A DNA stretch of 64,000 nt from Lactococcus allomyrinae (GCF_003627095.1 NZ_CP032627.1:1798001-1862000), one strand, 5' to 3'. Shown: positions 41,781 to 52,094, counted from the first letter of the stretch. A program made the numbers and translations. Notes: a model not told the origin generated them from the sequence alone.

Positions 41781-44700
41781 TTAGAATTCCATTTCTTCAT
41801 CAATTGTTTTAATTTTTTGACTCGGAGTTTTAATCTCTTTCTCTACTGTATTTTTATGAACATTTTCTAACTCTATCGCTGTATTCACAGCTTCCAATTT
41901 TTGAGATAGACGCTGATATTCAGCTTCTTTTTCAAAAGGTTCATTGAGTTTTGATTTTAAGGTAACGATACTTTTTTCGATATTTTCAATTTTTTCTTGC
42001 TGATTATCTGCTTTCCCCTTAATAACATTTTTGACTAGATTGTCTAATCGTGTCAACGTCCCAATCCCACTTGAAAGATTAACGGGTGTAGAATAAGTAT
42101 TTTTTCCAACTAAATAAGCCATTGGTTCTGCCGTCAATTCCGCTGCTAAATTAGGCTTAATCAAGAGTTCAAAACCTGCATACTGACCCAAATTTTTTTG
42201 TTCTGTTGCATGATAGGCCTGACTCGCAATAAACTCTCCTGCTTTTTTCTTTTCTGTAAAAGTAGAGTCAATCAAAGTAAGTTGAAAGTGCTCTGGACTT
42301 GACGTTTGATAGCTTGCTGCTATTTTCCCATCAAATAGAGCATTTGTGGCATATTGACGCATGAGTGGAAGATGAGCTTCTAGGCGTTCAGCCTCCCGTT
42401 TATCGGCCTGTTTATCGGCATAAAATGTAGAACGTAAGATGGACAAACTGGTGAGCTGATTTTCCAGATCCATTTTTTCTCGAATTTTAGGATTATTTGT
42501 CGCAATTGCTTTAATCTCACTCGCTGTCAATACGAGTTCGTTCAAATCTTCCATTGAGCGTCCCACATTTTTTCCACTTAAAATTTGTGTGATGTAGGTT
42601 AACTTTTTCTCTTGAACTTGCCACATAAAAGTATCAAAGGAGCCTTTCGTCACATAATGATGAATTTGCACCTCAGGATTGAGATTACCCTGACGTACAA
42701 TTCGGCCATTACGCTGCTCGATGTCGCTAGGACGCCAGGGCACATCAACATGGTGTACCGCAATTAAACGGTCTTGGATATTGACCCCCGTTCCTCCTTT
42801 TTGCGTGGAGGCAAAAAGCACACGAATTTTTCCTTCACGAACTTTTTCAAAAAGTTCCGCTTTTTTCTTATCTGTAGGATAATCATGAATAAAAGCAATT
42901 TCCTTTTGGGGAATGCCTAACTCCATAAGACGCCTTCTAATATCTGCGTAAACACTAAATTTATAGTCTAAGTCTTCTGCATTTAAACTCACGTTCTTAT
43001 CCTTACGCTCACTTTTCGGTGTTCCAATATCAGAAAAAATAAGCTGTGTGGAGTGTTTTTCCTTATTTTCTTCCCATATTTTATGCACCTCTTCAGCGAC
43101 TTGTTGGCCTTTTAAACTATCACTAGGGTTATAGAAATCAGGATCAATCAAACGCATATCTGTCGCCATCAATCGTGCTTCTGTGGTCAGTTTAAGAAAA
43201 TTATCTATACTAGGGTCAGAAGGCATATGCTCACTTCGCCAAATAAGCTGTTTCATAAAGGCAGCTTGTGCTTCCGTTAATTCGCTGGCATGAACAAAAG
43301 GCTTTCCGTCATTAGCAATCTCTGGAGTAGGTAAGTTGAGCATTTCTGCAGTTTGAATGTCCGCCACCGTGCTAAAAAGGTTCATTAACTCTGGTAAATT
43401 ATTGAATCGAGAAAAGCGAGACACAGGCTTCCATTTTTGTCCTGTCTGGTCAACCTCATTTTTCGTTTCAATTTCTCCAAAGGCAGATGCCCATTCATCA
43501 AAATTAGAAATCCCATAGTCACGTAATTCCCTAGGCATTAGATATTTCATCATCGTATAAAGTTCTGCCATAGAGTTGGAGACAGGTGTACCCGTCGCAA
43601 AAACAACGCCACCTCCGTCATGAATTTCTTGAAGATACCGAACTTTGGCTAAAAGGCTACTTGCCCGTTGACTGGCTGTCGTACTAATTCCTTTAACATC
43701 TGTAATATTGGTCATGTAGCTCAAATTTTTAAAATGATGGGCTTCATCAAGAAAAAGGAAGTCAATCCCTGTCGCTTCAAAGGTAATTGGGCTATCATCT
43801 TTCTCAGTCTGCAGCTTAAGCAGGCGTTTCTTTGCACTTTTCTCCAACTGGATGAGTTGTTTAACCGTGCTTCGTCCCCCTTCTTTAGCTTTTGCGGCAG
43901 CTCGTGCTTCAACAATCTCATCAATTTCTGCTTTGATGACAGCTTCCTCACGTTCTTTGGTTAAACCAATTTTTCCAAATTGCTCATTACTCAAAATAAC
44001 AGCATCATAATCTCCTGTTTGGATCTTGGTAACAAATCGCTTGCGATGAGAGACTTCAAAGTCTCGATAAGTTGGAACAATAATGTTCTTATCAGGATAA
44101 GCACGGAGTATATCCGCCGCAAATTGATTGAGCACTGCTTTAGGTACCACATAACAGGGCTTATTAATCGTTCCTAATTCTTTTAACTTCATTCCAGAAG
44201 CAATCATAGATAAAGTCTTACCCGAACCCACCACGTGAGCAAAAAGACCTCTTTTTTCTTGAATAACTCTAGCTACTGCATTTTTCTGATGTGCTCGAAG
44301 TGTAATGGTATCCGTCAGGCTTGAAAAAGTAAGATGTGAACCATCATACGTTCTAGGTACAATTGAATTAAAACGGTCATTATAAACTTGTTCCATAATC
44401 TGAGAGATTTCAGGCGTCTGATGAACAAAATCCTTAAATGCCTGCTGGAGCAGGATTTGTTTTTCTCTTGCAACAATGGTTAGCTCTGCATCCACAAAGG
44501 TTTCTGTCGTTCCATCTTCATGTTTAATCGTATTTTTAATTTTTGTATTTTTGAGATTGAGTAAATTTTCAAATAAATGAATAGGATTATAATTAGCTGT
44601 TTTACCCGAAATAACGAGGGAACGGTAAAGTGAACTAAGCTGCCATTCTGCTACACGGTTAATTGCTGTGGCATTTTCAATGTTATACGTGGCACGATAG

Positions 44701-46595
44701 GTATTGTAGTCCAGGCTCATTCCCAATCCATAACCATTATTTAATTTTTCTTTTAAGAAAGTTTGATAGATGGATAACGGAATCCAACGAGTACCAATCC
44801 AAAAATCAATCTGATGAATAGAAAGAGGCTCAGGCAATATAGCTTCGAGCGCTTGTTGATTTGAACTAAAGCGAGAATCATTTGAATTAAGAAATGGACG
44901 CAGCTGACTTATTTTCTTTTTGATATTTCCACTTAAATAAATGGAAGCAGGTTCATATTGCATGGAAATAGGATTTAAAAAGAGCTGTCCCTGCAGCTCT
45001 GATAAAATCTCCTCTGATGTAACTGACAGTTGCTCGCTCATAAAGTCTAAATTAACTTGGCCATACAGATTAAGTGAAACGTTCAAGGCATCTACCGCAT
45101 TCTCAATTACAGGAAGTCCCTTACTTGGAGTAATCGTCTTCTTAAAGAAAAAATCGCCCTTCTCATAGGTGGTATGCCCATCTTCGTCGCGAACCTCATT
45201 CTCAATCGAAAGCAAACGATAGAAATTTATATCGTCCGCAAAGAGTTTGGCATTTTTTGAGCTATTAAGACAATTTCCCCCTTTGAGCGCCAAGTTTTTA
45301 TCTTGAATAAAGTTATCATAGACACGGTTCAAATCAGAAAGTAAACGTTTAAAGGTTGAATCCTCTCCTTGTACAGGTGGCTGATTGAGTTGATAATCAA
45401 TAATAGCTTGAACTTTTTCACTAATAGCAGTCATTCCCTTAAGTCGTGGGAGAGTCTTCTTGTCAAACTTACCACGAAAATTGACAAGCTTTGGTTGACC
45501 TTTTTGATCAAAAATCAATCGGTCATTCTCATCCACAGCTTGTTGAAATCCATCATCGTACCATTCTTGATTTTTCTCAATAATTCCATCATCAGGGTCA
45601 TGAAAATAAACCTTATCGCCTACAATCTTATGGGTCTGCGGCGCTAAGTCCTTAACTTCATCAGGAAGAGAAAGTGAAAAATCTTTTTTTATTAAAATAG
45701 ATTTTTCTATAATATTGTTTCTCTCTTCTTGGGTACCTTCAAAAAATGCTGGAACTCCAGGCATAAAAGAGGCTTGCTGCTCATAAGCCGCATGGAGGGA
45801 AGAAAGTAACGGTTGAGTTGGTTCTGGTACAACTGTGAGCGTTTTACGAAAATGATTTTGAACTTCATATTCTCCTAACACATACGGCGAACGACTAGAT
45901 GAGAAAAATTGATTGACATCAACATCATGTGCCTCCTCTGCAGGAACGGTTTCTATCCAATCATCTAACTCATCTGACTGACCTTTTTGTAAAGTCAAGA
46001 TGTCTGTAGCAACCTTTGTCCCTGCAATTGCTTTAAATGCTGAATTGGGGAGTCTGACCGCACTAACTAGCCCCATCTCTTGATGCAATTCTTGTCTAAG
46101 ACTGGCGTTCGGTTTATTCATCGTACCCGTAGAAGTAATAAATGAAACCAAACCTCCTTGACGGACTAACTCACTTGATTTTTTGAAAAAATAGTCATGA
46201 ATCAGATAAGGCTTATTATAGTGAGCATCCGTAATGGTAAAGTTAGCAAAAGGAACATTCCCTACAATAACATCAAAACTTTCCGACTCAAAGTCAATCG
46301 TTTCAAAGCCTTGAATTTTAATGTGAGCATTGGGATGCAAAAACTTTGCAATACTCCCTGTAATCGTATCTAATTCTATTCCATAGAGTTCACTATTTTG
46401 GCGAAGATGTGCAGGTAAACTACTAAAAAAGTTACCCGTTCCCATTGCTGGATCTAAAATACGTCCACCTTTAAAGCCTTGTCGCTCTAATTGAATGAAC
46501 ATCTCACGGATAAGCGCAGGATCCGTATAATAGGCTGTCAAGCTACTTTCTCGCATTGCACGGTATTCATTAGGTGTGACTGTAGTTTTCAGCAA
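41781..46595 (-). CDS. DNA methylase / SNF2 helicase, 3' part of a frameshifted gene
   Basis: A 1604-residue frame. The N-terminus has an N6-adenine methylase fold: YTDPALIREMF, motif I DPAMGTGNFF and the catalytic motif VGNVPF. The second half is an SNF2-type helicase: GSGKTLSMIASG (Walker A), LFLDEAHHFKN (DEAH), and STQKGGTGVNIQDRL...QRNGRIVRQGN (motifs V-VI). The apparent TTG start lies inside a continuous homologous region; the protein is normally one polypeptide with the 1139-residue frame upstream. Such giant proteins occur in Tn5252-like elements and are thought to protect or process transferred DNA. The final residues are a charged coiled coil. Confidence 0.85.
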   Translation of the reverse strand: MLKTTVTPNEYRAMRESSLTAYYTDPALIREMFIQLERQGFKGGRILDPAMGTGNFFSSLPAHLRQNSELYGIELDTITGSIAKFLHPNAHIKIQGFETIDFESESFDVIVGNVPFANFTITDAHYNKPYLIHDYFFKKSSELVRQGGLVSFITSTGTMNKPNASLRQELHQEMGLVSAVRLPNSAFKAIAGTKVATDILTLQKGQSDELDDWIETVPAEEAHDVDVNQFFSSSRSPYVLGEYEVQNHFRKTLTVVPEPTQPLLSSLHAAYEQQASFMPGVPAFFEGTQEERNNIIEKSILIKKDFSLSLPDEVKDLAPQTHKIVGDKVYFHDPDDGIIEKNQEWYDDGFQQAVDENDRLIFDQKGQPKLVNFRGKFDKKTLPRLKGMTAISEKVQAIIDYQLNQPPVQGEDSTFKRLLSDLNRVYDNFIQDKNLALKGGNCLNSSKNAKLFADDINFYRLLSIENEVRDEDGHTTYEKGDFFFKKTITPSKGLPVIENAVDALNVSLNLYGQVNLDFMSEQLSVTSEEILSELQGQLFLNPISMQYEPASIYLSGNIKKKISQLRPFLNSNDSRFSSNQQALEAILPEPLSIHQIDFWIGTRWIPLSIYQTFLKEKLNNGYGLGMSLDYNTYRATYNIENATAINRVAEWQLSSLYRSLVISGKTANYNPIHLFENLLNLKNTKIKNTIKHEDGTTETFVDAELTIVAREKQILLQQAFKDFVHQTPEISQIMEQVYNDRFNSIVPRTYDGSHLTFSSLTDTITLRAHQKNAVARVIQEKRGLFAHVVGSGKTLSMIASGMKLKELGTINKPCYVVPKAVLNQFAADILRAYPDKNIIVPTYRDFEVSHRKRFVTKIQTGDYDAVILSNEQFGKIGLTKEREEAVIKAEIDEIVEARAAAKAKEGGRSTVKQLIQLEKSAKKRLLKLQTEKDDSPITFEATGIDFLFLDEAHHFKNLSYMTNITDVKGISTTASQRASSLLAKVRYLQEIHDGGGVVFATGTPVSNSMAELYTMMKYLMPRELRDYGISNFDEWASAFGEIETKNEVDQTGQKWKPVSRFSRFNNLPELMNLFSTVADIQTAEMLNLPTPEIANDGKPFVHASELTEAQAAFMKQLIWRSEHMPSDPSIDNFLKLTTEARLMATDMRLIDPDFYNPSDSLKGQQVAEEVHKIWEENKEKHSTQLIFSDIGTPKSERKDKNVSLNAEDLDYKFSVYADIRRRLMELGIPQKEIAFIHDYPTDKKKAELFEKVREGKIRVLFASTQKGGTGVNIQDRLIAVHHVDVPWRPSDIEQRNGRIVRQGNLNPEVQIHHYVTKGSFDTFMWQVQEKKLTYITQILSGKNVGRSMEDLNELVLTASEIKAIATNNPKIREKMDLENQLTSLSILRSTFYADKQADKREAERLEAHLPLMRQYATNALFDGKIAASYQTSSPEHFQLTLIDSTFTEKKKAGEFIASQAYHATEQKNLGQYAGFELLIKPNLAAELTAEPMAYLVGKNTYSTPVNLSSGIGTLTRLDNLVKNVIKGKADNQQEKIENIEKSIVTLKSKLNEPFEKEAEYQRLSQKLEAVNTAIELENVHKNTVEKEIKTPSQKIKTIDEEMEF
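45696..45711. repeat. AATAGA-TTTT-TCTAT palindrome, copy 2
   Basis: Differs from the other two copies only in the last base. It lies within the helicase gene, where it encodes IEKSI on the minus strand. Confidence 0.4.
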
Positions 46596-49500
46596 TGTTC
46601 TTTGCTTAACAAATTTAGTACGGTTCTCATCGAAAAACTCATCAGCAAGTCCCCCCAGCCTACGTATTTAGCTAAACGGCTCTGTTCGTCAGCTGTAGCC
46701 GCACGTCCTTCTTGTTCAAGTTGTTTGACAAGCTGAATGGCTTGAATATTTGCCTCCACTTTTTCTGTTGGAGTTTTCGGATAGAAGTTATCCAGGTTAT
46801 CAGGGAAAATGAAGTCTTGACTTGGAAGCATGATTTCCTGCTTATTTTGCGGCTTCTCAACCGCTTTTACTTCTTGCACAGTTAAATCATCAGTCGAATC
46901 AAAAGAAGGCGTTTCTGGAGTTTCTGTGTCTTTTGAGACATCTCCATTATCAAAATCAAAAAGCGAAAATTCTTCATACTCATTATTAGGTACTTCGTTA
47001 GCACTAGATTGTTCACTCTCTCTATTTTCTTCTTGAGCTTCAACAATTACACTTCCCTCTTGTTCAGGTAAAAGTTCCTGTTTTACTGTCTGTAAAGCCA
47101 AATCAAATTTTTCCTCAAAATGTTCTACTCCTGAAATTTTATCAGCCAAGTCAGCTATTTCAAAATCTTCCCCATCATAGGTCACAAGCACTTCATTCAA
47201 AATTCCACCAAATGAAGCTTTGCAAAGCTGTTCTCCTGAAATAATATAATCATCATCCAAGTTCATCTTTTCTTTGATATGCTGGAATAATTCTTCAATG
47301 GGCAACTCGGATAACGGTTCTTCTATTTCTTTATCCTTAAGTTGTCCCTCAAATTCCTCTTTCCATTGGTCAAACGTCAGCATCAAATATCCATCATTTT
47401 CATAAGCTGGGTTGACAATGTTCTCAATCTCCACTTTATCTGCAGCTGATAGCCACTCAAAATGATAGGAGGACTGAGATGTGGAATGATTTTCAGCCTG
47501 TAACAGTTGATTAGCATAAAATTCATAGTATTGAATACGTTCTTTAAAATAAAATACTCTTCCACTATTATTAGTTTGAGCAAATTGGAATGAAGATATT
47601 TCCCCCAAATAGGCCGTTTTCAATTTTTCCAAAAAAATGTCTTTATCCTTTGATGCTTGTTCAGAAGGGATAACCCAGCTTTTCTCTGAGAGATACGGAT
47701 GACCTTCCTGCTTTTTATACTGTTGAAAATCATTGAAATTAAAAAGCTCTGTTGCTGCTTCTATCGTAATCTGATTTTTCGTTTTAAAATCATCAATCGC
47801 CTCGTCCCACATTGTTTTTGTGTGCCCCCGCCTGATAAGATTAGCTTCAAAAAGATATTTTTGAGTTTGCCAAGAGCGTCCTTCTTTAATCAAATTTTCA
47901 GGAGAAGCCGTTTTAAGATAAGAGACATTGGCTCCCAATGTCTCCATATCTGCAATAAACTGTTCTTGAAGTAGTTTATCTTCATCAGAAAATTCCCGTT
48001 CATTTTGCGGTTTGACATTTTCTTGAAAGTCTACTTTTAGCCGCTCAACCATAGAACTTTGATTTTGTGCTGCAGACCGTTCAATTGGTACGGATAACCC
48101 ATTCCTGGTGTAAAACTCATCTCGAAGGTCAAAAGCGGCTTGCGTCACCTTATTTTCAAAATCGGAAATTCCCGTTCGTTCTTCGGCGTACTCTAGCCCA
48201 TTGAAGAAGTCCATTTTTCCCTCTAAATTCATCCTTACAACAGGGAGAGCCGTTCCATTTTCATGGTAGATGGCAAGTGCCACATCGGTTACCGATAAAT
48301 CAGGGACATCAGGTAATGAGCCAATCGCAAACCAGCCCCTTTGTTGTTCGGGAATCAATCGGTCTCTTAACACGGTGAGATATTCGACTCGATCTAGCTT
48401 TGGCTTTTTATCCGTTTCTTCTCGTTCGGGATTACTGGTTTTCTCAACCGTTTCAATGTTTTCTGGAGTCTCTGGTTCAAAATGCAAGGTGCTCAATCCT
48501 TGCTCAAAAACCGCATACGCACGTGAACGAATAGGGGTACTCATAGGTTGAGTTTCAAAATATTCTGTACCAGAAGAGAAAGTGAAGACAACTTTGGAGT
48601 CATCATCTGTACCTAGTGCTCGACCGAGGTAGTGATAGCCCAGCTGAATGCTTCCTTTTGCTGTTTTCAGATCATAGACATCATAACCGCCTGACACATT
48701 GTGTCCTTGCGCTTTTAATTCCACCTGGTGCATATAGGACTCATAAAGCACTTTGTACGCCTCAATCATTGCGTCACGATATTGTGCTTCTCCTGAAATA
48801 AGAATAGTGGTAGATTTAGAAAGAACTGCAGCTGGAACTTCAAGATTTTCTGATTGAATTTTAGTTTGTTCTACTTCTCCACTAATAGATTTTTCTATTT
48901 TTGGAGAAGTATATTCTTCTAGTTTTAGAGTTTTAAACGTTAATTCTCCTTGTGTAACCTGCTCCAACTTCTCCCTGAATTCCTTTTGTATCGGAACTTC
49001 ATCATAAGGAATTGTCAAATACAGATAACGAGCGGGAACTTCTGCGCCTCGATAAAGCATCTCTTCTCTAAGTACATCAAGATTGTCAATGACTTGACCA
49101 TAATCCGACTCATAGAATGAATAATCAGAATCATTCTCTTCCATTTCTGCGAGGGCTTGACTACTTGTTTTGAGTTGAGAAATGACCTCTGTCATGAGTT
49201 GTGCTATTTCTGTATCATCAAGTGAATTCAACTCAAAGTTTTCCGAAATATTTTCCGAGTAAATTCCACCATTTGAAACAAGCTCGTGAAGTTCTTCTTC
49301 AAAAGAATGTTCCTTCTGTTGCTCTGCTAGACGGCTAATTTCTTCCATGCTATCTTTGATACTTTGATATTGACTTGTAGATAAATTATTTCCAATTTTA
49401 ATCACACGGTTAAATCTAATGCCTTTATTAGTTAAGGCTTCAAAAAGTCGTTGATGAAGCACTCGAAATTGTTCATCATCGAGTAAATTGAAACTTGCTG

Positions 49501-50008
49501 CCAAATTATATTGAGCAATCAGAGGAACAAGTTTCTTTTCATTTTCACTAAGATACTCAAAATTAGCCAGTGTCCGCTTTGATAACTGAAAAAGATAGGC
49601 TTCATAATTTCCTGAAGGAAGTTTTGATGAATCATAGACCCAGCCTTCTAACTGCAGATAAGACTGCATCTGCTCACATCCTAGCATCAAATCTTCAAAT
49701 TCTAATTCATGGTGCGCCAGTTGTGTCACGTCAAAATAGTTTTCTCTTTTACTATGTGGATTATTAAACTCTCGCAATGCTTGAAGTGCAATCTGTCCAC
49801 GTCGAGGGACTGCTCCTAATTTTTCCCATTCTTCCCAGGTCTTTAAAAAACTTGCATGAGAATTTTGTCCATGAATTTGGATAAGTTGCTCAAAAGGTAA
49901 AATAAAAAGCTGACGATTTTGTTCTAGAAAATTCTTCAGCTGATTGGGACTGCTCTGAATATTTTGCAATGTTTTCAAATAAAGTGCTTTTAGTTGTTTG
50001 TTTTCCAA
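46589..50008 (-). CDS. DNA methylase / SNF2 helicase, 5' part of a frameshifted gene
   Basis: A 1139-residue frame preceding the methylase domain. It is hydrophilic, with several helical accessory regions seen in such proteins (for example RVEYLTVLRDRLIPEQQRGWFAIGSLPDVPDLSVTDVALAIYHENG-type segment near 540-590 and an acidic Ser/Thr linker at about 1030-1090). It ends ...SRLAKYVGWG, the well-conserved lead-in to the methylase, followed by 16 out-of-frame residues and a stop. In relatives the sequence continues as GGLADEF. The last 7 bp overlap the downstream frame. Confidence 0.8.
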   Translation of the reverse strand: MENKQLKALYLKTLQNIQSSPNQLKNFLEQNRQLFILPFEQLIQIHGQNSHASFLKTWEEWEKLGAVPRRGQIALQALREFNNPHSKRENYFDVTQLAHHELEFEDLMLGCEQMQSYLQLEGWVYDSSKLPSGNYEAYLFQLSKRTLANFEYLSENEKKLVPLIAQYNLAASFNLLDDEQFRVLHQRLFEALTNKGIRFNRVIKIGNNLSTSQYQSIKDSMEEISRLAEQQKEHSFEEELHELVSNGGIYSENISENFELNSLDDTEIAQLMTEVISQLKTSSQALAEMEENDSDYSFYESDYGQVIDNLDVLREEMLYRGAEVPARYLYLTIPYDEVPIQKEFREKLEQVTQGELTFKTLKLEEYTSPKIEKSISGEVEQTKIQSENLEVPAAVLSKSTTILISGEAQYRDAMIEAYKVLYESYMHQVELKAQGHNVSGGYDVYDLKTAKGSIQLGYHYLGRALGTDDDSKVVFTFSSGTEYFETQPMSTPIRSRAYAVFEQGLSTLHFEPETPENIETVEKTSNPEREETDKKPKLDRVEYLTVLRDRLIPEQQRGWFAIGSLPDVPDLSVTDVALAIYHENGTALPVVRMNLEGKMDFFNGLEYAEERTGISDFENKVTQAAFDLRDEFYTRNGLSVPIERSAAQNQSSMVERLKVDFQENVKPQNEREFSDEDKLLQEQFIADMETLGANVSYLKTASPENLIKEGRSWQTQKYLFEANLIRRGHTKTMWDEAIDDFKTKNQITIEAATELFNFNDFQQYKKQEGHPYLSEKSWVIPSEQASKDKDIFLEKLKTAYLGEISSFQFAQTNNSGRVFYFKERIQYYEFYANQLLQAENHSTSQSSYHFEWLSAADKVEIENIVNPAYENDGYLMLTFDQWKEEFEGQLKDKEIEEPLSELPIEELFQHIKEKMNLDDDYIISGEQLCKASFGGILNEVLVTYDGEDFEIADLADKISGVEHFEEKFDLALQTVKQELLPEQEGSVIVEAQEENRESEQSSANEVPNNEYEEFSLFDFDNGDVSKDTETPETPSFDSTDDLTVQEVKAVEKPQNKQEIMLPSQDFIFPDNLDNFYPKTPTEKVEANIQAIQLVKQLEQEGRAATADEQSRLAKYVGWGDLLMSFSMRTVLNLLSKEHC
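46651..46656 (-). other. Frameshift site: run of six G in the methylase/helicase gene
   Basis: On the minus strand TGG GGG GAC is read. Seven G would keep the frame and encode WGGLADEF followed without a break by the downstream frame. With six G a -1 shift on G-GGG-GGA (a canonical slippery heptamer) would also join the two parts. It is a deletion, a phase-variable tract, a programmed frameshift, or a sequencing error. Confidence 0.8.
48883..48902. repeat. AATAGA-TTTT-TCTATT palindrome, copy 3
   Basis: An exact 20-bp match to the intergenic copy at 40318, inside the 5' part of the methylase/helicase gene (encoding IEKSI). Confidence 0.45.
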
Positions 50009-50036
50009 AGGTTTTCCTTTCCATTATCGACCAAGT

Positions 50037-50064
50037 AAAAAGCGGAGCAACATTGCTCCGCTTT
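50037..50064 (-). terminator. Terminator between TOPRIM gene and methylase/helicase
   Basis: AAAGCGGAGCA / TGCTCCGCTTT with a four-base loop and a short minus-strand T run. It overlaps the region just after the TOPRIM stop and may attenuate read-through. Confidence 0.8.
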
Positions 50065-50065
50065 A

Positions 50066-51577
50066 TCATTCCAAATCCATCTCCAACTCATGTCGATGCG
50101 CTCGTTCGTATTCGTTACTTTCCTTCCTGTTCGTAATTCCTGCTGCCTTTAAATCTTCTTTGGCAATTTGCTGATAATCAAAGTTTTCTAGCACTCGCTC
50201 CAGCTCCCGTGGATTAGAAACATTAATGACAGGATTTTGCAATTTCTGAACTCTTTTTTTGAGGACATCATTCCAGTCTTTCTGAATATCTTTTTTGGGT
50301 TTAATGACTAATCGCTTTTTATAGGTTTGATTAAGGTCTTGCACAATCAAGGCAAAATTTTGATTGACTTTCGGACTTAATTCAAGATTATCCAACGTTT
50401 TATGCAAATCCTTATCATTTTTGAGGTATTCTCCAACAAAGCGATCAACTTGTTGAGCTAACTCGTCTATTGAAATCTGTGTCGGATGTGGTTTTGGCTT
50501 CTCTCCAAAGAACTTGAAATACCCTTCACGATTGGCCAGTCGTTTTTCCTGTGCAAAATTTGTTTCAAACTTATGTACAGCAAGAAGAGGGGTCAAATCA
50601 AAATCAACTCCCCGACGTGCTGCAGCTTCTTGATAAAGGGACAGTATTTCATGCGGCACAGAGTAAAAATCAGGAATATTGTTATAAAACTTCCCTCCAC
50701 CTTCCGTCAATGCATTATGCTTTGCATATTCCGACCAGAATGCAACTCCTGCAGCATCATTATCAACAGAAATATAAATCCCATCACGAACAACATCTGG
50801 ATTTCCTTTAGACCTAGCATAGTCTACAAGATTTTTGACTGTCTCAGGCTTTAAACCAGACATTGCACCATACATGACATCTCTTCTTGCTTTGGGATTA
50901 AAGGTAAAATAACTCATCGCATCAATAGGAGCTTCAAAAACATAAAATTTAGTAGGCTTTCCAAATGAAAAATGAAAACCAAAATTAGTTTCACTGTTCT
51001 GCGCAATCCCCTTGTAGGTTCCCCTCTTGCCAAATTTATCAAAACTAATATAAGTGCCTTGTACAGAAGCACCAACAATCCTGGTATCTTTTTTATAATG
51101 AAAAAGAATATTATTGTGTGCGGCTTCTTGTTCAATAAGTCTAACCTGCAAGAGCTTATCCACTAATGATGCTGAAATCTTACGTTCATTGACTAAATAA
51201 TTTCGAGCGATTGTCTTATCAGAAGAAATTTGATAACGGTAAACAAAAGGCTCAGGCCTAAGTGCCTGAGCGGGTTTCATTACCGTATGATCAAGTTTAA
51301 CAAAGTTATTATCTTTCAGATACTCCACTGCTTCAAGAAAACTTTTTTCTCCCCAAGTCATTAAGAAATCTAAAGGTTTCCCACCTTTTTGCCGCTCAAA
51401 GTCATAGAATGTATTAGTTGATCGATTAAAAGCAAGTTTACCATCAAGAGAATCCGCACGTTGAAATCCTTTACGGTCAACTCTATCATTGATGGTTAGC
51501 CCAATAGAATTGGCTACCTGAAAAATATCGCTGCTATTGAGAAGACGCAACTCCTCATCTGAATATTTTTTGAACAT
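50066..51577 (-). CDS. TOPRIM/DUF3991 primase-like protein (LtrC-like)
   Basis: A 503-residue protein. The N-terminal region (LNSSDIFQVANSIGLTIND...FNRSTNTFYDFERQKGGKPLDFLMTW) resembles the zinc-less CHC2-like/DUF3991 domain. The TOPRIM part contains FYVFEAPIDAMSYF with its catalytic Glu, GLKPETVKNLV and DGIYISVDNDAAG with the DxD-type metal site. A charged C-terminal tail follows. Proteins of this kind on lactococcal and streptococcal conjugative elements are annotated LtrC-like and probably prime or process transferred single-stranded DNA. Confidence 0.8.
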   Translation of the reverse strand: MFKKYSDEELRLLNSSDIFQVANSIGLTINDRVDRKGFQRADSLDGKLAFNRSTNTFYDFERQKGGKPLDFLMTWGEKSFLEAVEYLKDNNFVKLDHTVMKPAQALRPEPFVYRYQISSDKTIARNYLVNERKISASLVDKLLQVRLIEQEAAHNNILFHYKKDTRIVGASVQGTYISFDKFGKRGTYKGIAQNSETNFGFHFSFGKPTKFYVFEAPIDAMSYFTFNPKARRDVMYGAMSGLKPETVKNLVDYARSKGNPDVVRDGIYISVDNDAAGVAFWSEYAKHNALTEGGGKFYNNIPDFYSVPHEILSLYQEAAARRGVDFDLTPLLAVHKFETNFAQEKRLANREGYFKFFGEKPKPHPTQISIDELAQQVDRFVGEYLKNDKDLHKTLDNLELSPKVNQNFALIVQDLNQTYKKRLVIKPKKDIQKDWNDVLKKRVQKLQNPVINVSNPRELERVLENFDYQQIAKEDLKAAGITNRKESNEYERAHRHELEMDLE

Positions 51578-51586
51578 CTCTTCTCC

Positions 51587-52069
51587 TTACCATTGATAGT
51601 CATCTTCTATCTCATCAGGAACCATATGCGGATTGAGTTGCGTTGTTTGTCCTGCAAATAAACTCATATCATCGAGTGACAGTGGCTCTTTTGTTGGTGT
51701 TGACACAGCTTGTGAAACAGAAGGAGCTACTGGCGCTTGAGAATTTTTATTTTGAGCGGTTGAATCAAGCATCTCAAAATCTTCCACTAAAAACTCAACG
51801 ACGTTATGTGTCACGCCTTCCTTGGTATATTTTCGTGAGGTAGGACGACAGACCAAGCAAACTCGACTTCCCTTTTTAGCATAAGTTGCAATCAATTCTG
51901 CTGTCTTACGATAGGCAACCATTCTGAAAAAATCTGCATCACGTGTTCCGTCTGTATTTTTATAACTTCTAGGAACTGCTACGTTAAAATTCGCACTAGC
52001 ATATTCCCCGTAATTTAACAATACATCCTTTGTCAAACGCCCTATCATTACAGTTTTACTTGTACCCAT
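51587..52069 (-). CDS. ssb: Single-stranded DNA-binding protein
   Basis: A 160-residue SSB. The OB fold is visible (TVMIGRLTKDVLLNYGEYASANFNVAVPR; DFFRMVAYRKTAELIATYAKKGSRVCLV), and the family's acidic C-terminal tip is modified (DEIEDDYQW). The Ser/Pro/Thr linker in between (about 105-140) is typical. It is element-encoded and sits in a cluster with the TOPRIM protein, so it probably coats DNA during transfer. ATG at 52069. Confidence 0.93.
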   Translation of the reverse strand: MGTSKTVMIGRLTKDVLLNYGEYASANFNVAVPRSYKNTDGTRDADFFRMVAYRKTAELIATYAKKGSRVCLVCRPTSRKYTKEGVTHNVVEFLVEDFEMLDSTAQNKNSQAPVAPSVSQAVSTPTKEPLSLDDMSLFAGQTTQLNPHMVPDEIEDDYQW

Positions 52070-52094
52070 TTTTTTATCTCCAATCTCTAATCAA

